A stretch of DNA of 64,000 bases. Origin: Dermacentor variabilis (Eukaryota > Arthropoda > Arachnida > Ixodida > Ixodidae). Below are positions 20,909 to 33,390 of this stretch, in pieces. A model generated the notes under the pieces. The model made no database searches and was not told where the DNA came from. It saw nothing but the letters and a program-made list of their open reading frames with translations. The stretch covers positions 56,982,255 through 57,046,254 of the forward strand of contig NC_134576.1 of NCBI RefSeq assembly GCF_050947875.1. Reading direction: 5' to 3'. The position numbers were made by a program, and so were the translations under genes. How positions within the stretch are numbered: the stretch's first letter is position 1; each line of letters opens with the position of its first letter.

Positions 20909-23345
20909 AAGAAACAGCACAAGCGTAAATTTAGAAGTACTGTTAAGTCTATTTAGAGTTAATTTTTCTATTCCGCACGCTGTCTCTGTGCAAGTCTCTT
21001 CTCTCGGGCATTATCACTGGGATACTCGCTAAATCACGCAGTATTTCCGTCTTGTTTCAAGATAATTATCTTGATAAATTTGTACTATTCTCTGTTACCT
21101 TTTATCTGTCTGATTCACTTTCATAAAGGAGTCGTTTTACAGAAGAACTAAACGACTTCTTATCATTCTTTTCTTCTATAGGATTTAATGTCAATACAAA
21201 AGAGATAGCCAAACCGAGAAGCGCAACTGAAGATGCATCTTTGTAAAATAAAATAAAAGCGGACACGTTTACTAGCATTTTCTGCTCAACTGAATGACGC
21301 GGTTGTTGCAAGTCGATTCACTTACCGATGGTGCGGTGTCGCTTCAGCAGAGCGTGTGATCTATTTAGTGACTTTGTAGCACGCAAGTTCGCATTGCCCT
21401 GTTATGAGTGAAAGCTTTCCGTCCCCGCGCTCAATACGCCAGGTTTTTTTGGTGTTAGCTATAAGGAAAAGTAAGCATGAGCAAAGTGGAGCTGTGGCGA
21501 TGGCAACAGGTGCATTCAAGCACATCGGTCTCGCTATCTTTATAGGCAGACAGGAAACAAGGCTAGTGGAATATTCGCCGTTCTACAGGTTCATTTGTTT
21601 TCATTATTAGGTTTTTGGTAAGCACAGCCAAAGGAATAAGCCATAAGCCCATAAACAAAAAAGGTTATATATATATATATATATTAAGGCAAAGTATTTC
21701 TTCTTTTTCGTATTAAGTACATTTCTAGCAAGTATCGCGGGCAACTCCAAGAAATACTACAGTCTGCATATTTGGGCCGATAGGTGCTCCTGGGGCCACT
21801 GGCGGCCGTGATATTTTGAATATGTACACGTGTATATTTAAATATATCAAACAATGGAGTACGTGAAAAAATAAGCAAATATATAAATTAATAAGTTTGC
21901 CCGGCGGCCGCATTCGAATACAAGCCCGATACGATAATAATTACGCCACCGAGACTTTTCCGCCTTTAGAGCCTCCCTTATAATCAGATCGTAGTTATCG
22001 TAGTTCTGGCATGTAATAAACCTTAAACGTTATTTAAAATTAACTGATCATCATGCGTGAAATCCTTGGCCGGTCCCGAACACCATTGCAGCCAATAAAC
22101 TTAAGCAGTCCGATGCTCCACCTATTCCCCTCACGCGAGGGGTGGCGCCATAGAGTGCCGTGTGCAGCGACTGCTCCCCGTTGTCATCCGCAATTTTTTG
22201 AGAATTACTTTGACTTTCGTGGACTTGAACTGTAGGTTGAATCGCCTTCCAACTTTTCTGTAACTCTAGTTGCTGCCGCATTGCCAGCGTAGCTTCAATA
22301 AAAAGTTGATCTTGACGGTTTTGTCATCACGCCGTTAGCATTCCAATAGTAGGCATGTTAACGATAAACTCCTGCTTGAACCCTGCGACATTTTGTGTCG
22401 CAGTGAACAGCATTTCATTGCCGGTGTTGCTACGCTTTGCACTAACACGTACCTTGATTATTTCAAATCCCGCACCAGCTGCGGTTGCTACCGCTTTAGC
22501 TCTTCTATTGCTGCCATCAGTGACGCTGCCACATTCAAAAATTTACTTTGAAACATTTTCTCTTACTGAATTAGGAATAATGTATTATTTTATTCTCTGG
22601 ATTGTCATCTTCTCCACCTGAATGCAAAAAGTGCCGTCATTATTGTTCTGGGCCATACCACCCGATTAGCTTGGCCTATCTCGCACACTAGACACGTGCA
22701 ATTTTCGAAAGGTAATCATCATCATTACAATCATCATCATCACCGCAATTCGTTTGTACAGATTATACCATGGTCGTTTAATATTAAAGCACTCTGGTTC
22801 CGCATCCAAATTGCGAAAGAGCACATTTTTGATGGCGCAGCATCCCTGACTGAGGACAAAAACAGTTCCATTGGCTGCTGGTGCGGAGTATGAAAAAAAT
22901 CAAGGTGCGCTTTAGTGTTACACATAGCGACACCGACATTGAAGCAAAGTTCTCTGCGAAATGAAATGCAACTCAAGTCCAGCAGGGGTCGGTTTTTAAC
23001 AGACAAATGCGGTTATGTTTACGACGCGATTATAACGTACAAGGGTTAAAGAAGGAATGCGATGCGCGCGCGTAGTTGATCGGTTGTGAGAAAATAAAAT
23101 ACGTGCATGTCTGCCGTGAACGAAGTACCGTCGCGCCATCTGTCTAGCTACAACGTGGACGGGTGCTTTCTTTTTTACAACCTTCTAAAAAGAAGAGAAA
23201 TAAATAATTAAGTGATTGTTAACTGATTGATTAGGCTCTCTTCACTTAAGTAATTAGATGAAGGGAGCCAATCTTATGCAATGCATGTCAGCTTAAGGCC
23301 ACTAAAAACAAGGATGTCGCATATAAACTGAAAGCGTAGAAATTA
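20909..23345. other. no recognisable gene
   Basis: A long AT-rich stretch. It holds a (TA)n run at about 21668-21684 and an imperfect 20-bp inverted repeat at 23229-23273 (GATTAGGCTCTCTTC against GAAGGGAGCCAATC). Open frames are short and lack motifs. Confidence 0.45.
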
Positions 23346-24945
23346 TTTTTCATTTCATTTCATTTTCATTTTATTTGTGCCCATATACAAGCAAATGGAG
23401 GGGGCCGAGGTAACAGCTGCTTATTGGCAGCTTGAGTGGTCCCTCGCACCCTTTACATATTGGCGGACCGATGGCAAAGAACACTTGAAATGAAAAAAAA
23501 TAAAGAACAGTGGGTTACATCAAATAATTTACATTTCTTTCATTGAATACATATGGTTTTACGGAACCATGGCGATTTAAATCGTAGTTTTCACCAGACA
23601 GATGAGCTCAGATGGTGTCAAGGCATGGATGTCAATGCCGGCTTCTAGATAAGAATTTAGTAGTCGTGGCAAGGTATTTGCGACCATTTGATGGCCGTAA
23701 TTTGTCCTCGAAAAGGGTATGAGCCATTTTTCATAGCTGCGCTTCTCATATGTGGGTGTATTATCTTTTAAGTTTGCTATATTTGTTATTAAGTTGCTTT
23801 TTTTTTTACGTGAAAGTAGTAGGTGCGTAGGAAGGTTTGTTTGTAGAGATGATGACTTTTTGTTATGTTGTACTTGGTAAATAGACTCTAAGTGTGCGAG
23901 TTATATGGCACACTTACGATAGCGCGTATTATTTTATTGCATCAATAGTATTTTAGCGTGTTTGGAAGCTGATGTCGTGCCCCATACAAGATTGCAATAA
24001 TTTATATGCGAGGCAACAGTGCATTATAAATGATCAATTTAGCTGACGTTGGTAAAAGGTAGCGATTTCGGTGTAGTATACCTGTTACGCGGCTCAGTTT
24101 CTGGAGTACAAAATCCACGTGAGGGTTCCATTGCAATGTGTCGGTAAAATATACGCCAAGTACTTTTACCGTGTCAACAACCTCTATTTTCTCAGAGTTG
24201 TAAAATATGTTTCGGGTCAATGGAGTACATGTACCTCTTGTTTTAAAGATGACTGCTTGTGTTTTATTCGAGTTTACTTTTATAAAGTTATCCTGGCTCG
24301 ATTTTGAGAGATGGGTTAATAGGTTGTTCGCTGCACCAATGAGGCCTGTATAAGAGTTGTTTGATAAAAAAACACTCGTATCATCTGCGTAGTTTATGAA
24401 TTTTACGTTTATGTAGATGTTAAACAAAAATGGGCTAAGGATACTTCCCTGAGGGACACCTGTTTGTGTTTTTCGTGTAGATGATATGCTAGTGTTTATA
24501 GCCACACATTGCTGTCGATTTCTAAGGTAGCATGTCAGTAACTGAAGAGGAAGGCTCCTGATGCGACATCTTTTAAGCTTAAGTATTAGGAGGTCGTGAT
24601 TTATGCACTCGAACGTTTTTGTGAAATCTATGAATACACCAATTACAAGTAACTTATTTTCGAGGTTCTGCAGTATATATTCTTTCTGTGCTACATGTGC
24701 TAGTTCTGTAGATTTACCTTGTTGAAAACCGTATTGAGCGTCTGTTATTAGTTTATGTTTATTGCTGAAAGATGTTAATTCGTTAAGAATGATTTTTTCA
24801 AGACCTTTAGAAAACTGCGGGAGAATAGATATGGAACGGTAATTTCTTAAATCAAGCTTGTCACCTTTCTTATATAACACGATTACTTTTGCGATTTTCA
24901 TTTTTTCAGGAAAAGCACCTGATGTTATGCATATACTCTAGAAGA
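23346..24945 (-). mobile_element. CR1-like LINE, 5' truncated, with 3' tail
   Basis: A minus-strand LINE beginning abruptly near 24945 and ending in an AAATGAAATG-type tail at 23346-23370. RT sequence is open from 24901 to 24002: VIVLYKKGDKLDLRNYRSIS, AQYGFQQGKST, motif A VFIDFTKTFECINH, motif B TGVPQGSILSPFLFNIYIN, motif C FINYADDTSVF. The segment between motifs B and C is short (INVKFINYADD), so about eight residues are missing in frame compared with the family. TAA at 24004-24002 interrupts it, after which coding sequence can be followed with shifts to about 23590 (NTPTYEKRSYEKWLIPFS). Then comes a 3' UTR of roughly 240 bases. Confidence 0.83.
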
Positions 24946-25574
24946 GCGCGAACTTGCAATTGTTCGTCTTTGGCCTCAATGTGAAGAACGTTGCGAAAAA
25001 TAACGTGGCCAGAAATAAAGCCAGCGTAGGCACTGTGCTGTGCAGTGTTCAACATTAAAGCGAAATTACAGGCATTTGTAAATGAATCATCTGCAACGTG
25101 GTAATCCTGAATTGTGTGATCGAAAAACAAAGATTGGCAAAAGCGACTCACAAACATAGGTCGCCCAACTCTGACTTAGTCAACGTGTAACTGAGTGTGA
25201 GAGCACCTGAGGTCTGAGCGAGTCGGAGCGAGTTTCAGCGAAGCGAAGTGAGTGGGCGTCAGTCTTAGTGACTTTGATAGGCTGGAGCTAGCGTTCGTTT
25301 GAGCACATCGGAATACGCTGCGATTCCATAGTGTCGCGCCCACGAAACTGGACGGGAGGCGGACTCCACATGATATCGAGTGAATGCCACTGTATAAAAC
25401 GTTTATTGACGGACGCAGACATGTGGATGGATTGATGCATGCAATGAGCGCCCCTTCAAAACGGGGTGGTCGGTTGCGTCATCGTGTTTTTATTGCTTAT
25501 TTTGCCTCATGTATTGTCCATTCTTTTTTGTTTAGTACTGAGAAAAATTCCTTACATCAAACTTCCTGCACCAC
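24946..25574. other. no recognisable gene
   Basis: A minus-strand frame at 24906-25157 is open across the LINE truncation point but shows no motif. 25200-25260 has purine-rich GAGCGAGT-type repetition. Nothing is called. Confidence 0.45.
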
Positions 25575-25680
25575 TATTGGTAGTACTGGTTTTACGAGTA
25601 CTACCTGTACTAGTACTAGCACTAGTAGTACTAGTACTTCTACAGTACTCGTACTGGTAGTACTGGTTTTTGTACGCTTT
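25575..25680. repeat. degenerate AGTACT-type tandem repeat
   Basis: Irregular triplet and hexamer units built from AGTACT, CTAGTAC and TACTGGT. Because AGTACT and ACTAGT are palindromes, the tract can fold on itself in many registers. Frames across it (Ser/Thr-rich, Val/Leu-rich) are artefacts of the repeat. Confidence 0.8.
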
Positions 25681-25848
25681 CGTTGTCTCTGGTGTGCCTA
25701 CTTTTCTGCAATAAAACCTACAATCTCTACTGCTTACAAATTTATTTTCCACCTGCTATCCCTTAACCCAAGGGCGCCAAGGAAGCTAACGGAGCCTAGA
25801 GTGACAGCTCGGATGATTTCACATTCTAAAAGATACAATCAGAAGAAA

Positions 25849-26340
25849 TCATCGACGATTACGATACTCCCGTAGGCAAAATTTGGGCGCAGCTATATAC
25901 GTGTTTTCATTTCGCGATATATTGGCTGGCGCGGACGGTATGCCTCGTGCGGCACGTTGCAAATGGAGCGACGTGAGGTGCGGCTGCCTCGCCAATCTGG
26001 AGATCGCGAGAGGCAGCGCGTGGGTAACGGGGGGCCGCGATTCCCTGCAGCCGCTGCCGGCAGACCTCCCAGAAGACGCGCGCTACTCTCGCGCTCTTCT
26101 CCTAGCCATTGTCGCCGAACTACACGTTTTTTGGGCGCTGTCGCAATACCGTCCTCCGCTTTCGGCCTCCTCGTTTTGTTGCACCATTCTCTCCGCTTTC
26201 CTTCTCACCGTCGTTCATACCCTGCTGTAATCCGCTTTTGCTTTTATCTTTCGCTGTGCTCGTTCGCTCGGTTACACTGAAGTACGACGCCGAGGCGGGC
26301 CGACGCTGGTCGCAAGAACGGTCGCCTAAGAACTGCGTTA
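25849..26340 (+). repeat. dispersed ~0.5-kb repeat, copy 1
   Basis: Shares successive blocks, in the same order, with the minus-strand copy at 41300-41872 and the plus-strand copy at 50112-50420: CGACGATTACGATACT, GCGCAGCTATATACG, TTTTCATTTCGCGATATATT, GCGGCACGTTGCAAA, ACGCGCGCTACTCTCG, and in two copies GCTCGGTTACA then CGCCTAAGA. It has no ORF, tRNA head or terminal inverted repeat that I can see. The family type is unknown. Confidence 0.8.
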
Positions 26341-29033
26341 TAAAGGTCGAAACATGGTAAATCCGCCCGTCCCTTCCGCCGTCTTCCGCCCGCGTGCGGA
26401 CAGGGACGCACGCCCAAAAGGTGGATCGTGCCAATACATTTGGTGCACGCTCAATCCGCGCGATTGGATCGCACATGTATCCTTATTGGACGAAGCCGTC
26501 TGTTCATAGCTGGCAACCGTCCGGAAGGTGTTCAAGGTTGGCAACTATCTTTGACAGCAGATATCGCCTCCTTAACGTAGAGGAGGCGCTGCAGCAGACG
26601 ATGCTGGCATATTTTTGCACAGGTCACGGTAAAAATGAGACTCTAGGCTGTCACATTCTGTTCTGCAGCTGCATGTGTTGCATTGGTACTGCCATACTTG
26701 TTTGAAACACTGCACAGTCATCTTATCTGCGCCACATTAAAGAAATGTATTCCAATCGCATCATGTCGCAACATGGGACGCATTTTCGAACGAATACTTT
26801 CAGTGCGCCCTGCCTTGGCCGGTTCAGCAAAACCTCTCGAATCATGCAACCTGCTGCGCCTATGTCACGTGAAAGTGATAGTATCGCCCGAAATAATTCG
26901 TCCGAAATCCGCGTTTTAGGCGCGATGGAGCAGTTTCGGTCGTGATAGTGACAGCTTCCAAAAATATGGAACACACACACACTATTGCGGAATACAGCTG
27001 CATATGTCGCCAAGTCAACCCTCTTTACCACTTAGCGCGCGTGAGGCTCCGAGTACAGCTTTCTAATATGCTTGCATTTGCTTTTTCGTGTTGTTTTCTT
27101 TATTTTTCTTAATTGTGCCAATTTTAAGCGCACTTGGATGCATGAAATGCCTTTTCGTTTTTTTATGTGTATAAAGCCACCAAACTGAAGTGAGGCATCA
27201 AACATCCATATTAGAAATGTAATACTTGCTGGTGGTAAATTCCCAAACAAAATATATCCTTGATTGATGTGTTCAGAGATGAATGAAGTTCTCACCGTGT
27301 GGAGAAAGTTGTGCATGGGTGGTTAACTTTATGCAGCAAGAAAATGAAAGTTAAGCAACGAGTGTACAATTCATTATGATTCGCATAAAAGTAACATCTA
27401 CATATAGCAGTGACCTCATGAATATATGAACGAGATGTTTTCGAACAGAATATTTAATTAAAAGCAAGCAATTTAAATTGCTAATGAGAGAAGTAATGTC
27501 AAATAAAATTAAATAATTACATTCTTTCATGCAGGCCTGGGCGGCCAGTCAATTGCCACCTTGTTACTTAGACGTACTTAATTTAGGATTTAAGCAATGC
27601 ACAAAATATTACCAAAGTGCATTAAATTAAGCAGCGGCTTGACGAGCATGCTCCCCCTCTCAGCCATGGCAGCAAACAAAGGTGATTGACTTGAGACTGT
27701 TTGATACTGTCAGCATCATACATGCGTGTTCTATTTTGATTGCTCTACGTATAAAAAATAAGATCGCACTGGATGGACATGCTACGTGAACTGTTGTAAG
27801 CTCTACTCAGGTGATTTGAGTTTATTGGACACGGGCTGTATCTCATGTATGTATTTACGCAGTAACAACCTGGCTAGATGATGCACAGCCATTTTCTAGG
27901 AAAATGAAAAACGCGTAGCATAACACAAACAGCTGGCCAGTACCTGTATTTTATTTGAAAGCAAACCGGTATTATCCCGTGACTTAGCTTAGCAGTGAGT
28001 TCAGTGACCTCTGGTGGTGTGAAAAAATTGATGTAGTTGTTTTCTGTTTGTCTTGCTTAATTAGTCGCTGCTTAACCTTCACAACAAAATGAAACGAAGG
28101 CTCATATGGTGGTAGACAAGGCTGTACAAAAAGTGAGAAAACATTCATTGCATGTTTTTAAATTTCATAACAAAACAGTGAATAGTTCCTTACGTTCAGT
28201 TTTCTGAAAAATGCACAAGGTTATCTACGTAAAACTACAAGATAGGCGTGCGCCACTGTCTCTTCACTATTCGGCTAGCCAAATGAATGATGCCCCCATG
28301 AGCACTATGAAAGAGAGCACAGAAATTTGCAGTCAGGAGGCCGCAGTGGCTAAGCCTCTGTGCTAAATGTAAAATTGTTCCAGAAGAAAACATGCATACT
28401 GGCGAATTTGATATGTACTCACATGTACTATTTAAATCTGCAGATCACACGTAATCTTTCATTCCTTGCCGCATTGCTAACCATTGTACAGACTTTGTTT
28501 TAGCTCTGTGTCTGTGGAGCACTATATATTGACAAATCAAAGGTTGGGCTGCTGCCGGGTGGAAAGATACACAAGAACGGACAAAGGATACAATGGTCAC
28601 CTGAGTCTTGTGCCAGAGTACTGGGCCTTAGTCCCCCTCCCTCTCAAAAATGTTAACTAGTACAGCAATGCACTTCTCGGAGAATATCATTAGCATTGCC
28701 TCATAAGTAATTAAACCTATACATGACGGGATGCGTTGAAATTTTTATGGAGACAAAAATGTTTCGCAGCAACAAGTTCTCGCTCCTTTTCAACAACTTC
28801 TGTGGCGCCTATATTCCAGAACGATTTTCAACTTCTTGTTTAGCACTTGTAAGCATGTAGTACATACAATCGCAAGCTCGTAATACATGAAGTCATGTTT
28901 CGCCGTCGGCTACTGTGCACAACATCATTGCTTTCTCATCATGTACATTCAGGCTTTTCAACAACCTCTTTAACAGGTATAAGGCAGCTCAGCATCAGGA
29001 GCGTGTGGTTCGCTTAGTAGAAAGGGTCGCACA
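26341..29033. other. no recognisable gene
   Basis: 2.7 kb, GC-moderate at the left and AT-rich after 27050. Frames are short and motif-free. No transposon termini or repeats shared with the rest of the window were found. Confidence 0.45.
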
Positions 29034-29137
29034 TCCCAGGTAGCACATAAAGTCTTGAAAACGTCGTATTAAGGGATTGAACGTCTGAAACGGATTTTTG
29101 ACCAAAATCGACGCATCAAAGACGTTCCAAACAAGAT

Positions 29138-29272
29138 AGCTTAAAAACGAGGGGTGAATACGTTTTGATAACGTTGGAAGCCAGACAGCTTAAAAATGAG
29201 GGGTGAATACGTTTTGATAACGTTGGAAGCCAGACAGCTTAAAAACGAGGGGTGAATACGTTTTGCAAACGA
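29138..29272 (+). repeat. 49-bp tandem repeat, 2.7 copies
   Basis: Units begin AGCTTAAAAACGAGGGGTGA and end GGAAGCCAGAC. Copies 1 and 2 are nearly identical and copy 3 is partial and diverges at its end. They lie about 100 bp inside the left end of the CCCAGG element, in its subterminal region. Confidence 0.88.
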
Positions 29273-29469
29273 CTCAAAACGCCACCGCCACGCCACGGCG
29301 CGTCAGCCTCTTTAGCGGCTTCTACAATATTCAGCAACCCATCAACGCGATCCAACCTTGCGCAAGGTGGCGATACCGTCGTCAAATCATGTGACCAAGG
29401 TGGCCACGTGATTCGTGATGCCGGGCAGCTGCCGGGCGAGCCGGGGCATAGTCGCGTCGTCATGGTGTC

Positions 29470-30030
29470 GTCACGTCACCGCACTCGCATTGCGCTGTGG
29501 TGTGTTTGCGGCTGTTCTGAACGTGCTGCCGCTGCCCTTTGCTATGTAAGTGTTGCAGTGTTTTGCTGTCAAGAAAACGATATACTGTGATCAGTTTGGG
29601 TTGTGCGATACATTTGTGTGGTTTTAATTTGGAAATCAGTAGTGTTTTCAATTGTTATGTGATAAGGCGGCCATGTTATTCGTGAAGCCGGCCATAGTTA
29701 CGTTATCGCACTCGCATGGCACTATGGTCTGTTTGCGACTGTTCTGAATGTGCTGCCGCTGCCCTTTGTCATGTAAGTGTTGCAGTGCTTTGCTGTCAAG
29801 AAAACGACATTCTGTGATTAGTTTGGGTTGTGCGATCTGTTTGAGCCGGGCATAATAACGTTATCGCACTTGCATTGCGCTGTGGTATGATAGCGGCTGT
29901 TCTGAATGTGCTGCCGCTGCCCTTTGTCATGTAAGTGTTGCAGGGTTTTGCCGTCAAGAAAACGACGTTCTGTGATTAGTTTGGGTTGTGCGATCTGTTT
30001 GTGTAGTTTAATTTGGAAATCAGAAGTGTT
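29470..30030 (+). repeat. threefold tandem segment with conserved GTAAGT
   Basis: Three successive copies, starting near 29470, 29700 and 29850, share CACTCGCATTGCGCTGTGG, GCTGTTCTGAA, GTGCTGCCGCTGCCCTTTG, ATGTAAGTGTTGCAG, GTCAAGAAAACGA and AGTTTGGGTTGTGCGAT. Each holds a perfect splice-donor consensus (GTAAGT) at the same place. Copies 1 and 3 also share TTGGAAATCAG-AGTGTTTTCAATTG. It may be a duplicated untranslated exon or just element structure; no long ORF supports coding. Confidence 0.8.
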
Positions 30031-31529
30031 TTCAATTGGAGGGCGCGGAGTGGAGAGCACTAATCAGCTCTTCAAGTTCATTGTCATGTTATGTGAGGCG
30101 CCTTTTCACTGACGCTGTAATTAAGGCGTTAAGGGCAGTATAAGGACGAAAGTTAGAGGGACGAAATCGTGCCTGTGTGTCCCTAGCGTCGGGGTCGGCC
30201 GCTATGCGTGATCCTAACAAGAAAGCATTTTGCAGAATGCGAAGAAAGGCGGCAAAACTTCTGTCTGTGCGCACCTTGCCGATCTCCGCAATAGAGCCAT
30301 CATCGTGGTATTTTAGTCTCCCGTTTAGCAAGAGTGTTGCAGACAAGGGAACTGGTTCAAACAGGCTTTTTTTTAATGATTCACTACTAGTGCGGTATCC
30401 CAAAAGGTGAGGTCAAGTGCTCACCCTATTTTCTTCCCTCGCGCTACAGCGCACTGACAGAATTTTGCGTGCACCATACCGTGCTTTTATCGTTTGCGCT
30501 TCAGGTTCTCGATTGTGTTTTCGCCCCCTTTACCCACGTGATGGGTATTTCATGGTATTACCGTGTACCACATGTGTCCATATATTGTGTCCAATATATG
30601 AAACGGCCAAATTCGATTTTATTTGACGCCTCAAATGGTAGTAATGTATTGAGTCCCTTGTAGCTTTGTGCTTGTTATCAATTTTACTATTTGGCGAATG
30701 GATACAGCATGTACGCTGCATAACTCGCTTGTGCATACTGCATACGTGAGTCGAGTATGCCCTTGGTATAAAATAACTTGTATGCTTTAGGTAGTACGAT
30801 TGTTTGCAGTTTGGGACATGTGTCGGAATGTACGCTGTGCGCCCTTCGCGCTTTACGGCGGCCTGCCGAGTTCGTGCGGGTGCCATGTGTGCGCATGGAG
30901 TTCGCGAAGCGCTCTCGCAGTTTTTTTTAGTATATATATACATGTGTTCTGTTCGCGCGCTTCGCACAACAGGGCATGTCGCAGTTCTTTGTCCTTGCGC
31001 AACACATTTTCCTAGCGTACGTCTGTGCATTATTTGATACCGGTTTCACACGGGGCTCTTTTAGCCCCTATCCAGTCCGTTACAAACCGAATTTCTCGGT
31101 CGTGAGGGCTCCTCTGCGCAAGCTACGAGAGTGAGCCAGTCGCATCGATAATTTCGATCCGGATCGGGCTTGATCGCGATCGAGAGTGGTCGTGTGACAC
31201 CGGTTTTACACATGACTCCCACATAGGGAACACTTTAAGTTCAATGCTACTGAGTGAAGAGCAAGTGGATATATATGCCAGTGGTGGTATGTGGGCAAGT
31301 CTTTCTGGTGAAGCCAATACTGCTGCATTCAAAACATTTCAATTACCAGCGCAGTGCATCAATGTGTCTACTTCGACAAAATAGAGCACCAGTGCAGATA
31401 TCTGAACATACCTGTCCAGGGCAGCAAGTGTGTCTAGATTGAAACCACTACCAGCATGTGCGGCAGTTCTATTTCCAGCAGCGGGACTGCACAATAATCA
31501 GTAGGGTGCTCTCAAGCTGTTTATCTATG

Positions 31530-31665
31530 AAGCTCTGCCTGGACTGTGTGCCAAATATTTTTGGACGTGAAAGTGGGGGTGAATTGGTAAACATCAGTGG
31601 AACTGTGCCTGGACTTTGTGGCAAATGTTTTTGGATGTGAAAGTGTGAGTGAACTGGCAAAGAAT
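31530..31665 (+). repeat. duplicated ~72-bp segment
   Basis: Two adjacent copies of TGCCTGGACT-TGTG-CAAAT, TTTTTGGA-GTGAAAGTG and TGAA-TGG. No coding sense is evident. Confidence 0.7.
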
Positions 31666-32885
31666 TTGCTCTGGGCTACATGTGTTAAACGTTTTTCTCA
31701 TTCAGAGTGCTTTTTTTTACTTTAGGAGACTGAAGATGTGCGCAAAGCGTGACATGTCAGTGTGCTAATTAATGTATTTGCTGGTTCGCAAATTATTCGT
31801 TGCAACTTTATTTTTGCCAGAGAGGTACAACTTTGCCTCTTGTAAAGGGCTTTTTAGATAAAACACTTACTATTTATTATGACCATTGCTTCCTTTCTTA
31901 CACAAATGCAGCTTCCAGTGCATTCCAGTTTATTTCCATGTTTATGTAAGTTTCTAATATGAGGCTTGCATATTCATTTCTCACGTTCTGGAGTGGCAAG
32001 ATGCAGCATTACTGTCTCATCGTTCGCTGTACTACAGTAGTGTTCACTTGTTACACTGAATCCCCCGTTTAAGTATTCTGTACTAATTTCACTTTATTGC
32101 TTTTTTGTTGTATGGTTATTTTTTCTCGCCATTACCTTCTTTGATATATCCTAAAGGCAATATTTCCAATTTCGCATTGTTCCCATTTTTTTTTATTTCT
32201 GTCACAGGATTGTTTTATGATGGTATGCGGTGGTATTTCTTTTTGTGCTCTTTTCAAGCTTCTAGATGATTGGTAACATTGCTTGGAGGCAGTTACCATC
32301 CAATTCATACTCTTGCATTTTTCAGTCTAATTCTTTCATTCACTCCGATGTCACTTCTTCATAACTCTAGTCCATCTAATAGCACGCGCACTTTACTATG
32401 ATAAATTAGACACTTTAGTACACTCCAGGTTTTTCTGTTCATTTTTGTATGTGTACTTGGAATTTTGTTTATGTGCTAGTGAATGTTCACTTTCGAGTTC
32501 ATTACGAATCCTTTCTGCGACTTTTGTCATTGTTGATGTACTTTTATTTCTATTTGCATTTCTCACACAGTTTGTTCGAACCTTGCATAAGCATTACATT
32601 TTAATAAAGTGTTCTTGCTTTGTCACAATGTTCTCATTTCATGCACTCTTGGCATGAAGGGCTTGGTCTGACCACCTGCCAAGACGTGGCCATTTGTTCT
32701 TTGCAGGATGTCATTCCCATTGTGGTTGTAAGCATCGTAGCTTACTAAAGGCGGTATTAAGGATTTATTATTCCTAACAGGCTCATTTTTGTGCGACTTG
32801 GTAGACGATGCGCCGGCCACGTGGGGAACAGTGCTTGGCACTGCGCCATGGCTCTTACAGTCAACACCGACGCTTCTACTCATCT

Positions 32886-33050
32886 GGGGCGCGATTGGAG
32901 ATCGTTGTTCGAAACGCCCGATCAGTTTCACCTCACGCGATTGGCCTAGGCCGTGCCAACGGGTGCGGCTGACGACGTCTGCGCGGCATAGGCCAGTCGC
33001 GTGAGGCGAAACTAAACGCGTGTTTTGAACAACGATGTCTCATCGCGCCC
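32886..33050. repeat. 165-bp imperfect palindrome
   Basis: The left arm runs from about 32886 to 32957 (GGGCGCGATTGGAGATCG, GTTTCACCTCACGCGATTGG) and the right arm from about 32980 to 33050. The reverse complement of the right arm reads GGGCGCGATGAGACATCG and GTTTCGCCTCACGCGACTGG. It lies near the right end of the CCCAGG element and may be a nested foldback MITE. Confidence 0.82.
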
Positions 33051-33390
33051 GTCACCGGCGAAAATTAGCTTCAGATGATCGTAAACCTTTCAAGACCGCT
33101 TCTAGACCAGCTTTTTGATAACGTCCTAAAAACGTTTAGAAATTGGTTACGAATAGTTTTGGCAAAGGGATTACTTGTGTCTTTCCCAATCCTATTTCTA
33201 GACCAGCTTTTCGAATACGTCTTGCAGACCTGTTCTAGATCGTCTCAAGAAAGTAATTAAGCCGGACATTAGCAGAGATATCCGACGTTTTCCCGCCGAA
33301 GTTCTCTCATTCGTGTCTTCTTTAACCCGTTTTTATCGTCTTGGATAAACGCTACGAAAACGTTACGTATCTCTTTTGTGCTACCTGGGA

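Larger units (their letters stand above)
29034..33390. mobile_element. 4.36-kb DNA element with CCCAGGTAGCACA termini
   Basis: The ends are a perfect 14-bp inverted repeat, TCCCAGGTAGCACA, at 29034-29047 and 33377-33390. If the element proper begins at CCC, it is flanked by AT on both sides, compatible with a 2-bp duplication, though AT is its own complement so this is weak. Inside are AACGTTTT-rich subterminal repeats, a 49-bp tandem array (29138-29272), a threefold segment duplication (29470-30030), a duplicated segment at 31530-31665 and a 165-bp palindrome (32886-33050). No transposase domain is visible. A 104-codon minus-strand frame at 30089-30403 is unrecognised. It looks nonautonomous. 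The superfamily is not assigned. Confidence 0.62.

Noticed and set aside
25575..25680. Ser/Thr-rich or Val/Leu-rich coding frames
   Set aside because: Produced by the AGTACT tandem repeat.
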